Shown here in pieces: positions 25,103 to 34,600 of a DNA stretch of 64,000 bases (positions within the stretch are counted from its first letter, which is position 1; every line of letters begins with the position of its first letter). Source of the stretch: an uncultured Prevotellaceae bacterium (GTDB taxonomy: Bacteria > Bacteroidota > Bacteroidia > Bacteroidales > Bacteroidaceae); assembly GCA_902778255.1 (NCBI GenBank), contig CACYXD010000013.1, positions 49,051 through 113,050 on the forward strand, given 5' to 3'. The translations under genes were made by a program, and so were the position numbers. The notes beneath the pieces were generated by a model, which saw only the letters and a list, made by a program, of their open reading frames with translations, did not search any database and had not been told where the DNA came from.

Positions 25103-28000
25103 TTATTTGATTTTCGGTTTCAACTCGTCGGGCGAGTCATTGGTAAACATATTGACACTGGGAGCCCGCTCGGTATAGAGATTCCAGATGGTCTCAGGAG
25201 CCAGCGTGATGGCTGGCTGGAAATCGTCACTCTGTATATAGTCGAGGATCGCCTGGCGCATCTGGCGGGCCACCGGCCGGTGTTCCAGATCACGTGCAAT
25301 CTCCATCGTGGTCATCAGCAGACGGCCTTTCAGCACCCGCGCCTCAATCAACATACCCAACTTCCTTGACACATGCCACGTGTCGATGGGCTGGATGGGC
25401 GACTGATAGTCACTCGGCAGCTCCCTGAGGTTCATCACCTGCGCCTTGTTCAGCAGCTCCCACCAGTTCAGGTTGGCCCAGTCGTCAGTGGGGAAACCAT
25501 GACTGAACAGCGGATGTGTCTTCTCGATATACGCGCCGGTGGTATGCGGCGGGCGCATCTTAAACCACGACGTATTCCAGAACACGGGCAGGTAGGTCTG
25601 CTTCACGTCGCTGCCCAGCATTACCCTTCCGGCTGCCGTCAGCAACACCGTGCCCCCCTTCTTCAGCACCTTCACGGCATGGGAATCCAGGAAGTCAGAG
25701 ATATACAGTTTAGAGTTTAGAGTGTAGAGTGTAGAGTTTACCGCCTCATTTCTCATTTCCTTGGGATACACCCAGAAGTCCCAGTGGTTCTTGATAATGT
25801 TGCCCACCTTGACACAGAGCGTCAGCTTCGTAGGCTGGCTGACGGCGCTGAGGTCATACTCTACGATGCCCATCTCATGGTTCTTTCCCACGGGCACCAG
25901 CGTCGTCTCGAAGCGCCCGCCATGATACACGCGCATGGTATCGTCGGCAATATAATAGGAGGCTGTCACGCCTTCCAGGTCGGCATAGCAGGCATTATAC
26001 GCCTCCACGGGGATGCGCAGCGTCTCGTCGTTGGTATAGACGAATTTCGGGAATCGCGCCAGCAACACAAAGGGGTTGCAGAACTCGCGCCACTGGCTGG
26101 CCGTGCAGTAGCCCTTCTCGCGCCAATGCACGTTGAGCGGACCTACCAGAGCCGTGCCCTGTCCGCTATAGTCGTTGAGTCCCAGCAACTGGAAGCCTGC
26201 ATAGTCCTTTGTACGCAGGTTGCGCTCTATCTCATACTTGTAGCAGAGGGTCTGCAGTCGTCCGCTCGCCATCAGGAATTTCTCTGCCATCTGCTCCATA
26301 CCGTTGTCGCGCAGCATATCACGGAATATCTCAAAGTTACTGGCCTTATAGACACCCGTATATTGAGCCGTTTCCTTGAAGTCGGGGAAAGCGCACCACT
26401 GGCCCTGCTCATGGGCGATGATGGGCGTCTGGTTGGCAGTCTCTTTCTTATAGTTTCTTGGAAACTCGATGCCGCTGTAGTAGTCATCATCGCTCGACGG
26501 GGCTTTCTTGTCCCAGTCCAGTCCGCGAGCACCACCCTTGACATGATACTCCGAACCGCCGTCCCAGGCCCAGCCGCCACCAACAGAGGCGCCACAATAG
26601 ACCTTCGTCGAGTCATACTCATGCATCTGCTTCACCCAGTCGTTGCAGTAGGTCACCCAGTCGCCAGCCGGCTCGTTGCCTGCTGCCATCATCACAAACG
26701 AGGGGTGATGGCCATACTCGTCGATGATGCGCTTCGATTCCTCCAGCAAGTACTGGTCTATCTTCATGCCTCGGCGCAGTCTAACGCCGTGGTTAGGCCA
26801 CGACGGGCCCTCGGGCTGCAGGTATATGCCCACATGGTCGGCAGCAGTAAAGGCAGCCTCCGGCGGACAATAGCTGTGGAAGCGCACGTGGTTGATGCCG
26901 TATTCCTTGCATTTCTTGAAGATACGCATCCACTCGTCCTCATCAGTGGGCGGATAGCCCGTCTCGGGAAAGCAGCAGTTCTCCACCGTGCCGCGCAGAA
27001 ACAGCGGGCGCCCGTTGATCAGCATCTGGCGACCCTTGACCTTGATGTCGCGCAGTCCGAACAGCGTCTCGTAGGCCGTCTCGCCAGCCTCCACCGTGAG
27101 TCGGTAGAGGTTGGGATGAAACTCATCCCAGTATTTCATTTTGTCGCCCAAGTCAAACCTCAGTCTGATCCTGCTGCCCTCGGCCATCACCTTTGAGCTC
27201 ATCACCACCTTGCCGGGCTGACCGTCGTGCACCTCGCGGATATTGGCCTTCACGTTATAGTCGTACATGGGAAAGAAGCGCAGGCCGTCAACATGATTCT
27301 CGAGTTTCACCTCCACGATGACGGCACTTTCGGCCACCAGTGGTATGATGCGCACCCGCTTGATGTTCAGCTTCTTCCATTGCGCCTGCAGTTCTATGCG
27401 CCCAGCAATGCCGTTCCAGTTGCCCTGCGTCTGGTCGGTCACCGAGTGTGAGTCCTGCCCCACGCACACGTTCTCTATGCCGTTATACACCTTGATGGCA
27501 ATCTCGTTGCTTTCGCCCTTACGGATATATTTCGTCACGTCATAGCGATGAGGCACCGAGAGCGACATCTGATGTCCCACCTCATGTCCGTTGACAAATA
27601 CCGTGGTCTCGATATGCGGACGCTCCAGCATGAGCATGATGCGCTGGTCGCTCCAGTCCTTCGGCACATACACGTATTTTCTATACCACGCCGTGCCCAC
27701 ATAGTGCTTCTCGGGTGTCAGGAAGAAGGGGAACTTCATCCGCCCTTTCTGTCGGTAAGGCTCCATGTAGGGGTTGAAGTAAAACGACGAGTCGTAGAGC
27801 GAACCCGTCCACGGGGTGTTCACATCCACGTCGTTGCCCTTGCCGTTGGTCAGCATCGAGCCCGGCAGCATCACGTAGTCGTCGTAATGTGCCGAGTCGC
27901 CCACGGCAAAGTCCCATGAGCCTTCCAGCGAGATAATCTGCTGAGCCTGCAAGCCGCACAGCCCCATCATGAGCATCAAGCATAGTATCAGTCTTCTCAT
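25103..28000 (-). CDS. Secreted glycoside hydrolase family 2 enzyme
   Basis: A 965-residue exported GH2 enzyme (beta-galactosidase, glucuronidase or related). The start at 28000 gives a signal peptide (MRRLILCLMLMMGLCGLQAQ). Then come the jelly-roll sugar-binding domain, immunoglobulin-like domain and TIM barrel with acid/base Glu443 (MAAGNEPAGDW) and nucleophile Glu531 (IIAHEQGQW). The C-terminal third is non-catalytic. A stretch around 25709-25740 is built of 7-bp repeats that code a Leu/Tyr/Asn-rich linker. Substrate not deducible. Confidence 0.88.
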   Translation of the reverse strand: MRRLILCLMLMMGLCGLQAQQIISLEGSWDFAVGDSAHYDDYVMLPGSMLTNGKGNDVDVNTPWTGSLYDSSFYFNPYMEPYRQKGRMKFPFFLTPEKHYVGTAWYRKYVYVPKDWSDQRIMLMLERPHIETTVFVNGHEVGHQMSLSVPHRYDVTKYIRKGESNEIAIKVYNGIENVCVGQDSHSVTDQTQGNWNGIAGRIELQAQWKKLNIKRVRIIPLVAESAVIVEVKLENHVDGLRFFPMYDYNVKANIREVHDGQPGKVVMSSKVMAEGSRIRLRFDLGDKMKYWDEFHPNLYRLTVEAGETAYETLFGLRDIKVKGRQMLINGRPLFLRGTVENCCFPETGYPPTDEDEWMRIFKKCKEYGINHVRFHSYCPPEAAFTAADHVGIYLQPEGPSWPNHGVRLRRGMKIDQYLLEESKRIIDEYGHHPSFVMMAAGNEPAGDWVTYCNDWVKQMHEYDSTKVYCGASVGGGWAWDGGSEYHVKGGARGLDWDKKAPSSDDDYYSGIEFPRNYKKETANQTPIIAHEQGQWCAFPDFKETAQYTGVYKASNFEIFRDMLRDNGMEQMAEKFLMASGRLQTLCYKYEIERNLRTKDYAGFQLLGLNDYSGQGTALVGPLNVHWREKGYCTASQWREFCNPFVLLARFPKFVYTNDETLRIPVEAYNACYADLEGVTASYYIADDTMRVYHGGRFETTLVPVGKNHEMGIVEYDLSAVSQPTKLTLCVKVGNIIKNHWDFWVYPKEMRNEAVNSTLYTLNSKLYISDFLDSHAVKVLKKGGTVLLTAAGRVMLGSDVKQTYLPVFWNTSWFKMRPPHTTGAYIEKTHPLFSHGFPTDDWANLNWWELLNKAQVMNLRELPSDYQSPIQPIDTWHVSRKLGMLIEARVLKGRLLMTTMEIARDLEHRPVARQMRQAILDYIQSDDFQPAITLAPETIWNLYTERAPSVNMFTNDSPDELKPKIK
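25709..25740. repeat. TTTAGAG/TGTAGAG heptamer array inside the GH2 gene
   Basis: Four and a half consecutive 7-bp units (two TTTAGAG, two TGTAGAG, partial TTTA) lie in the reading frame without creating a stop. Confidence 0.8.
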
Positions 28001-28024
28001 ATCGTCTTTAAGTAATATCGCCTG

Positions 28025-28056
28025 CAAATTTACGACATATTTTTCACATATTCAAA
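28025..28056 (-). promoter_or_regulatory. Promoter of GH2 - desulfidase transcript
   Basis: Minus-strand TTTG at 28056-28053, 20-bp spacer, TAAATTTG at 28032-28025; a divergent TATTTTTG box for the SGNH gene lies at 28066-28073. Confidence 0.75.
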
Positions 28057-28097
28057 AATAATTTGTATTTTTGCAGCCGAATAATATGCTAACTGAT

Positions 28098-28784
28098 ATG
28101 AAAAGACTGATACTGAGCTTGATGCTCGCTGCCATCGCCTTGTGCGGATGGGGACAGACAAAGGCCGTAGCCGTGCTGGGCGACTCGTATTCCACTTTTG
28201 AGGGTGCCATCCCTGAGGGAAATTCTATCTGGTATTTCAAGCAAAACAACCCGAACCTGACGGACGTGAACAGCGTAGAGCAGACATGGTGGACGCTGCT
28301 GACGAAGAAGATGGGATGGACGCTGACCATGAACAATAGCTACAGCGGCTCGACCATCTGCAACACGGGCTACAACAGCGAGGACTACAGCGACCGCTCG
28401 TTTACGAAGCGCATGGACAACCTCGGCGACAATCCCGACGTGATCCTGATCTTAGGTGCCACCAACGACAGCTGGGCCCATTCGCCCATAGGTGAGTATA
28501 AATACGAGAACATCTCGAAGGAAGACCTGTGGAAGTTCCGTCCTGCCATGGCCTACATGCTGGACTGGATGAAGGCACACTACGCAAAGGCCACGATCTA
28601 CTTCATTCTGAACGACGGGCTGAGCGCCGACATTAACGAGTCGGTGAAGACCATCTGCGACCATTACAACGTGAAGTGCATCTTCCTGAAGGATATTGCC
28701 AAGAAGGCAGGGCACCCGTCAATGAAGGGTATGCAGCAGATCGCCGAACAGGTGGAAGACGCCATATTCCTCCAAATAAGATAG
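28098..28784 (+). CDS. Secreted SGNH/GDSL hydrolase
   Basis: A 228-residue protein with a signal peptide (MKRLILSLMLAAIALCGWGQ) and the SGNH blocks: block I VLGDSYSTFEG (Ser nucleophile), block III ILGATNDSW, and a C-terminal His in AGHPSMKGM. It is likely a carbohydrate or acyl esterase. The ATG at 28098 is preferred; an in-frame ATG at 28086 is possible, and anything further upstream falls in the -7 box at 28066-28073. It is divergent from the GH2 gene. Confidence 0.85.
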   Translation: MKRLILSLMLAAIALCGWGQTKAVAVLGDSYSTFEGAIPEGNSIWYFKQNNPNLTDVNSVEQTWWTLLTKKMGWTLTMNNSYSGSTICNTGYNSEDYSDRSFTKRMDNLGDNPDVILILGATNDSWAHSPIGEYKYENISKEDLWKFRPAMAYMLDWMKAHYAKATIYFILNDGLSADINESVKTICDHYNVKCIFLKDIAKKAGHPSMKGMQQIAEQVEDAIFLQIR

Positions 28785-28853
28785 TTTTTGTTTTATTTGC
28801 TTGCTATTTCAAAATTTATTTGTTTCTTTGCCACTATAAAAGAAATATGCAAT

Positions 28854-29068
28854 ATGACATCAGAGCATTTGTATTTCATAACATTCTGTGTGGGCAACCT
28901 TTCTGAGGCTCTTCATAAGAATGCGTCTCAGTATATGGAATCCTGCGCTCTTCAGGAGTGCTGAACGACTATATTATACCATGCTACGATGTCCTGCATA
29001 CATTCAGTAAGGAATATATTGTAGAAGACCTTACAGAAGTATTAAGAGAGAGAGGGGCACTGTCATGA
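28854..29068 (+). pseudogene. Frameshifted DUF3791-like gene
   Basis: From ATG 28854 the frame reads MTSEHLYFITFCVGNLSEAL and stops at 28962. The next frame then continues without a start as VLNDYIIPCYDVLHTFSKEY up to TGA at 29068. The joined product looks like DUF3791, a small protein usually paired with DUF3990. A single frameshift near 28956 would explain the break. The stop overlaps the next ATG (ATGA), as in intact pairs. Confidence 0.6.
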
Positions 29069-29238
29069 GACTATATCACGCATCTTTGCTATGTATCGAG
29101 AAACCCGACACGCTTCATTCTAGAGACAAATTGGACTTCGGGCGAGGATTCCATATGACTTGCATACGAGAACAGGCTGTATACTTGCAAGCACATTGCC
29201 TTCACTACCATCTACTATGTCAGGGACCTGGTACATGA
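29065..29238 (+). pseudogene. Truncated DUF3990-like gene
   Basis: Starts ATGA-coupled to the DUF3791-like frame and reads MRLYHASLLCIEKPDTLHSR then DKLDFGRGFHMTCIREQA, the N-terminal motif of DUF3990, a fold related to ADP-ribosyltransferases. After about 40 residues the similarity stops and the frame ends at 29238, while an intact member has about 150 residues. It runs into the opposite-strand GH5 remnant. Confidence 0.6.
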
Positions 29239-29440
29239 CACACTTTCCTACTCCACCCTTATTGTTCAGGAAGTCCACCCCAGCCCATGCGGCAACACCC
29301 TCCAGCGTATTACCAAGGTTCCAACCTGGAGCCATATCGTTAATCACCTCCATACTAGAACGGCCAAATCCGTCCTGAGATTTTGCCGTTGTTGGCAGCA
29401 ACAAGCACAATAAAACCAATAGCCAAGCAAATCTTTTCAT
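29120..29440 (-). pseudogene. Truncated GH5 cellulase-like gene, N-terminus only
   Basis: From ATG 29440 there is a signal peptide (MKRFAWLLVLLCLLLPTTAKS) and the GH5 N-terminal block INDMAPGWNLGNTLEG. The frame then leaves recognisable sequence and stops at 29120, about 106 residues instead of 330 or more; the catalytic glutamates are missing. The end overlaps the DUF3990 remnant, so two broken genes meet here. Confidence 0.65.
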
Positions 29441-29464
29441 AAGGATTCTAATGATGAGAGACTC

Positions 29465-29515
29465 TGCAAAGTTAAGAAGAATTTCAGAACTCCCCAAATA
29501 ATTCAATGGGAAAAA
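29465..29515 (-). repeat. 51-bp promoter-like repeat, left copy
   Basis: Matches 41764-41814 at 43 of 51 positions by my count. It contains TTTG and TAACTTTG (29474-29467) on the minus strand with 20-bp spacing, so it is a promoter for the GH5 remnant. Confidence 0.75.
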
Positions 29516-29590
29516 ACACATCTTCCATCAGACATCAGCCATCTTCGTTTAGGCGAGACGCAAGGCCTGTCCCTAGTGTTCTTCGCTGTC

Positions 29591-30298
29591 TTATTTTGTT
29601 TTATAAGACTTCAGTTCAAACTTCACCTTGTATTTGCGGTTGGGTTTATCATATCTAACTTCACTCTTATAATAGGCATAATTATCCCTATACCCATACC
29701 CTTTCAATGAGAAATTCTTCACCATGCCCGACTCTATGGTAACTGCCTTCGTGAAGTCCTGATAATCCAGCATATTACCACTCATATCATAGTAGATTAT
29801 GCGTCCTGTGACCTGCGTAACAGTACGACCTGTATTATTCTTCAGGGCCACCGTAGCATCAGATTGCACCCAGTCGTGGTTATAGTTTGCCAATGTAATA
29901 TCGTTTGAGCTTTGCGGTGCTGCAGCAGGCTCTGCCTTGCGTTGCGCAGATGCGGCTTCACCTCCAGTCGAGGCCTGCGTTTTAACAGCAGTCTGTTTTG
30001 GGCTTTTATTCTTCAGTTGTTCTATTTCCTCTCGCAATTGCTTCACCTCATTACTCAGAGCTACCCATTCCTCTTCCGACACAACAAAACCTTCCTCAAC
30101 CTCACCTGTTTCATCTTCCACGTAGGTAGTTTGGCTTTGAATTGAGGTATTATTTCTTCTACTTTGAGCATCCTTTATTTTGGATATAAAACTCCAACCT
30201 GCTATTCCCACAGCCACAAACATGACTACCAAGATAGTCAAAAAGACGATAATGATTTTCTTCGTTCTGTTTTGGTTTTCATATTCAAATTCTCTCAT
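29591..30298 (-). CDS. Single-pass membrane protein with coiled coil and C-terminal beta domain
   Basis: A 235-residue protein of unknown family. ATG 30298 ([14 protein letters not shown]) gives a short basic cytoplasmic start, one membrane helix (about residues 14-36), an acidic linker and a coiled coil ([21 protein letters not shown]). A Thr/Ala/Pro-rich spacer follows, then a C-terminal domain (about 130-235) resembling FxLYD-type beta-sandwiches ([23 protein letters not shown]). The longer frame runs into the upstream leader. It has its own promoter overlapping the terminator of the big operon. Function unknown. Confidence 0.75.
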   Translation of the reverse strand: MREFEYENQNRTKKIIIVFLTILVVMFVAVGIAGWSFISKIKDAQSRRNNTSIQSQTTYVEDETGEVEEGFVVSEEEWVALSNEVKQLREEIEQLKNKSPKQTAVKTQASTGGEAASAQRKAEPAAAPQSSNDITLANYNHDWVQSDATVALKNNTGRTVTQVTGRIIYYDMSGNMLDYQDFTKAVTIESGMVKNFSLKGYGYRDNYAYYKSEVRYDKPNRKYKVKFELKSYKTK

Positions 30299-30379
30299 AG
30301 CGCATTCTATTTTTGTTATTATTTTATACTCTTGACAAAACAGCAAGACAGGAACCTGCCCCTAATGTCTTTTCTGCTG

Positions 30380-30410
30380 CAAAGATATAAAAAAATCCGC
30401 TTAGTGCAAA
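30380..30410 (-). promoter_or_regulatory. Promoter of the 29591-30298 gene, overlapping a terminator
   Basis: Minus-strand TTTG at 30410-30407 lies in the loop of the terminator hairpin; 19-bp spacer; TATCTTTG at 30387-30380. Confidence 0.7.
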
Positions 30411-30421
30411 CTAAACGGATT
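30387..30421 (-). terminator. Intrinsic terminator of the eight-gene operon
   Basis: Minus-strand stem AATCCGTTTAGT / ACTAAGCGGATT (12 bp, one G-U) with a TTGC loop at 30421-30394, followed by a T-run. It lies 5 bp after the stop of the S24 gene. Confidence 0.85.
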
Positions 30422-30425
30422 GATT

Positions 30426-31613
30426 TTACAGCACGCACTTTAGGATTCCGACAGTTCTGTACGCTTTATCAGGCGTCAGTTCTATCACAGTAAAGTCATG
30501 ATTCAGTGGGCTTAAAATTATCCTGCTATTTTGCGAGCCATCATCACTATCACCCTTTTCGCAGTAGTAGCGTTTGATGGTATATCGTTCGCCATAGTCC
30601 AGATCAACATCAATGCATTGTGTCAACGTGATGTCGCCATTCATGGGTTCTCCTTCACACCATTCAAACACGCAGAGGTCACCGTCTTTTATCTTTGGTA
30701 ACATGGATCTCCCCTTTGCATGGACAACGAAGTAACGTTTGGGGTCTGGTGTAAAGCCTTTATCAGTTGCATCCAGCCAACCTTCTGCCTCAGGGTTCCC
30801 TCCGTTTTCGAAATAACCGCATGCAACTCTGAGTGAATATAGAGGTATGCAGCCAATTTGAAATGTATCGAGAACTTTTAAAGCGGTGCCAGGCGAGAGT
30901 GCCATCCTAATCGTTTTGGTTTTTGAGACATAGACAGGGTAATACAAGTCGTGGTAGCGAAGTCCTTCACGTTTACATTCGTTCAAGCAGAGACCGAGCA
31001 GTCTCATTATGCTGCCGGCACGTCTTCCCTTAGTAGATGGAGCCAACTGTTGCATATAGTCTGTTAGGAAGACATCACCCTTAAATAATCGCAGCAACAG
31101 GTCCTGATACAAAGGTATGCGCAGCACAGTCCTTGCGAGCAAGGCTTCTTGCTGTTGAAGGTCAAGTTCGTTATAAACATAGCCTACGCAGGTCAAATAC
31201 CAGTAGTCATAGTATTCGAATGCCAACCCCAGTTGTGCAGCTGTTTTTACTTGGTTCTCACCATACTTTCGATATGCTGTTTCGTTTTTCTGCTTAATAT
31301 ATTGAGGAAACTGTTGACCGATGTCTACGAATCTCATACCAAGATTGCCTTGTGATTCTATCACATGACACATCTCCGATGAACAAGCAGCAAAATTACT
31401 GCTCTGTGTAAGTTGGTCATCCTCTATGACACCTTTATTTTCTTTAATATATTCAATGAATTCATAATATGGTATAGCTAGAACTTTGTTAATGTAATCC
31501 TTTACTTTCTGCTTGGGAACCACATAGTTCTTATCAGAAAGCATATAGTAATCAACGCTCTTTTCAAAAGAACGCGTCATAAAACGTACTATGTATTCCC
31601 TATCTGAAATCAT
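30426..31613 (-). CDS. S24 (LexA/UmuD-like) self-cleaving protein with novel N-terminal domain
   Basis: A 395-residue protein. Residues 1-235 are a domain I do not recognise but which is shared with the sigma-factor fusion encoded just upstream (for example AAQLGLAFEYYDYWYLTCVGY here and AATQLGLTFEYYGYWYLSCLGY there). Residues about 256-395 are an S24 peptidase fold with a predicted cleavage site Cys265-Gly266 in LRVACGYFE, catalytic Ser303 in GRSMLPKIKDGD and Lys347 in YTIKRYY. No helix-turn-helix is visible. It is the last gene of the operon, 7 bp after the sigma gene. By analogy it could respond to RecA filaments or other signals by self-cleavage. Confidence 0.75.
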   Translation of the reverse strand: MISDREYIVRFMTRSFEKSVDYYMLSDKNYVVPKQKVKDYINKVLAIPYYEFIEYIKENKGVIEDDQLTQSSNFAACSSEMCHVIESQGNLGMRFVDIGQQFPQYIKQKNETAYRKYGENQVKTAAQLGLAFEYYDYWYLTCVGYVYNELDLQQQEALLARTVLRIPLYQDLLLRLFKGDVFLTDYMQQLAPSTKGRRAGSIMRLLGLCLNECKREGLRYHDLYYPVYVSKTKTIRMALSPGTALKVLDTFQIGCIPLYSLRVACGYFENGGNPEAEGWLDATDKGFTPDPKRYFVVHAKGRSMLPKIKDGDLCVFEWCEGEPMNGDITLTQCIDVDLDYGERYTIKRYYCEKGDSDDGSQNSRIILSPLNHDFTVIELTPDKAYRTVGILKCVL

Positions 31614-31620
31614 TTTCTAT

Positions 31621-34600
31621 TTATACGTTAGAGTTTAATAGGCCAACTATGCCAAACCACATGTCGAGTGTATATTTGGTGAAGCGAGTAGAATCAGGTG
31701 TAAGGTGATAATACTCTATCTTATTCTTGACATCTCCTATTGTTCTTAGTCCCTTTTTGTAACAATGTTTAAGTTGTTTATTTGTTATTATACCAAGCCG
31801 AACTAAGTCATTCAATGAAGTGGTTATGAGGAACTTTGGCTGTTTTATCCTTTCACTTCTTAGATCTCTGTCAGATATATTACTTTGAGCGCTATTGTCT
31901 GGGGAGGTAGACTCATCTAACAATTTCTTTTCTATTATAAAATTGCGCAGCTTATTTCTCCAAGCCTCATCTTGAAGCAAATACCACAGATCATCATCCA
32001 GCCTCGCATATTTGATATTGTCTATTAGCCATTTCTTTGAAGGACTAAAGTTTTTGGCATTGGGATATGGTGGTTCCAAAAACCAAAACTTATCCGACTG
32101 AAGATGCCAGAAAGGCATGGCAATGCTTGTCAATCTCTCAAATAGCGATTTCCCTGTATACTTTGATAAGAGCGTATTATATTTTTCTTCTAAGCTCGCT
32201 GTGATTGTTACTCTATTCCGTTGGATTTTTCCACAACTTATATTATCGATAACAGCGACTAACAAGGCAGGTTTTGCCAGGACTTTTTTACCATGAACTA
32301 TTGCCTGATTGATCTTCATTATGAGTTCCGTATAGCGGCAATACAATTCTTCTCTGCTTTTCCTTGTTGTTAAGGTGGGTTCCTCTTTACGCTTGTGAAG
32401 AACAACCTCTTTTACGATTTTTTCCTGCTGGACAGGTTGTGAAAGTTCCCTTTTCTCAGCATTGTCGTGCCGATAGAGTATTTCATATCTGTTCTGCTCA
32501 CCTAAGACATTATCGATTTTGCCGTCATCATATCTTACTTTCAGACGAATGACATTATATTTTTTGCTTTTATCTAAAACTAAACAAGGTTTTGAATTGT
32601 ACACGATCCTATCACCAACTGATGCTTCTTTACCAACTTGAGGCTTAGGTGCGCTTTCGTTTTTCCTTTCTTTTGAGGTTTCATATTGAGGATTTGACGG
32701 AGTATGAACAATTCTATACTTTGACTTATCGTTAGGAACATAATCAAGAACTCCATTGGAGTATTCAACGAGAAATCTCGAAGAGCTACCTCTACTTAAA
32801 ATCTTTTGAATTATGCATTCCTTACCGTTATATACCAATCGATCGCCAACCTTAATACCGTCAATTATATTAACTATACGCTGTGTATCGGTTTCATCTT
32901 GCGTTTTCTCACTTGGCGTCAAATGTTTTTGTTTCTTTTCCATTGCCCTAAGAACAACTGACGGATTTTGAGATGCTGGCTTAATTTTTGTTATTCTTCT
33001 TGGCAATATTTCATATGAAGAGTCGCTGGCAAGAACTTCTTCTGTGTTACCAGCATCCATTTTCACCACAAGTATAGTTGAGCCATCTGGATTTTGCTTT
33101 AAGTTTACGACTTTCCCAACTTGCTCTGATGAATCGAGTCGAATAACATCACCTATCTTTGCTTCCTCTCGCTTTATTCCAGACATATCTCGAAGTTGGC
33201 GAATTGATTTCTCGACTATTTGACGGACTCTTTCACGTGTGAGTCCAAAATAATCGCCTATTGCGCTTAGAGTTTCTCCTTCAGGATTACCTTCAAGGCC
33301 AAAATATTTACGCAGGATAGTACTTTTACGGTTTTCAAGACGGCGTAGCTGCCGGTTAATAAAATAGGAATTATACTCTACTTCTTGAAAATGATCCGTT
33401 TGGAAACTTTGGCTCTCAAATACATCAAAATCAGCAATTAAGCAAGTATGCTCTTTTATGTCTGCTGGCAATTGACATATATACTTTAGCCATTCCAAGT
33501 CAGAAGTCTCAGCAATATCTATATCATCAATGGAAGGAAGGTATCCGTGTTCCTGTTCGTATTTCTCAGCGAACTCCCACACTTTTCGATGAAGTGTCAA
33601 AACGTTCAACGGAAGCTGTACTATATTTGAGATAGTAAAAAGTGCTTGCGTGATGGATTGCATAATCCACCAACTAGCATATTTACTAAAACCAACATTG
33701 ACATTAGAATTAAAATGTTCAAAAGCCCTGAATAGCCCAAACATTCCCTCTTGAATGAGGTCCTCGAGTTCAAGACCTCTATGCATATACCTTTTGGCAA
33801 TCGTCACCACTAATTTGAGATAGCCCTTTACCAAAACGTCAGTGGCTTTGCGGTCTCCTGCTTTATACTTCATTATGAGTTCAGTAGTTGTATCGTAAGA
33901 TAGTGACTTATAATCAAGGCTGTTTAGATAATTACGCAGATTATTATTGACCTCAGGTGGCAATTGCATCACAGCAGAAGCCTTGATTCGCTCATAACTT
34001 TTTATTAAACGATAGGTCCTGACATTTTCTTTCTTGCACGTTTCCAGACAGATGTCGAGATAGGTACATACACTCCTAAGACTTTTCCTAATCATAAAAA
34101 CTGGTAACAAGTTTATATATGTCTCAGGATTGACATCGTGGTACATGATATCGACTAGCAGCTGTTGATAAAGTCGATTACGTGTAATTGTGCGAGCCAA
34201 GAATCGCCTTCTTACACTTTCTTCCAATTCTGGAAAGATGTAACCAAGACAACTTAGATACCAATAACCATAATACTCGAATGTTAGCCCCAGTTGAGTA
34301 GCAGCTTTGATATGACTTTCTCCATATCTTCTATATGCACCATCACTTCTGCCGATTATGTTATTTGGAAAGAACCTGCCTATATCAATAAACTGGCAGC
34401 CAGGATTGTTTGCCCAAATTAGAGCATTGCACATTTCAATACCACACGCAGAGAATGAACTGAACTGTGTAATATCTGATGCTTTAATTTCCCCTTCTAT
34501 TTGATTATGTTTAATGTAATTTATAAAGTCTATGTAGGGTATGTTTACTAATTCATTGACATAGTTTTTGAGTTGCTGACGAGGAACTATATAGTTCTTG

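Noticed and set aside
25784-27196. Long plus-strand open frame (470 codons) inside the GH2 gene
   Set aside because: Antisense to the catalytic region of the GH2 enzyme; His/Leu/Val-rich composition is typical of shadow frames.
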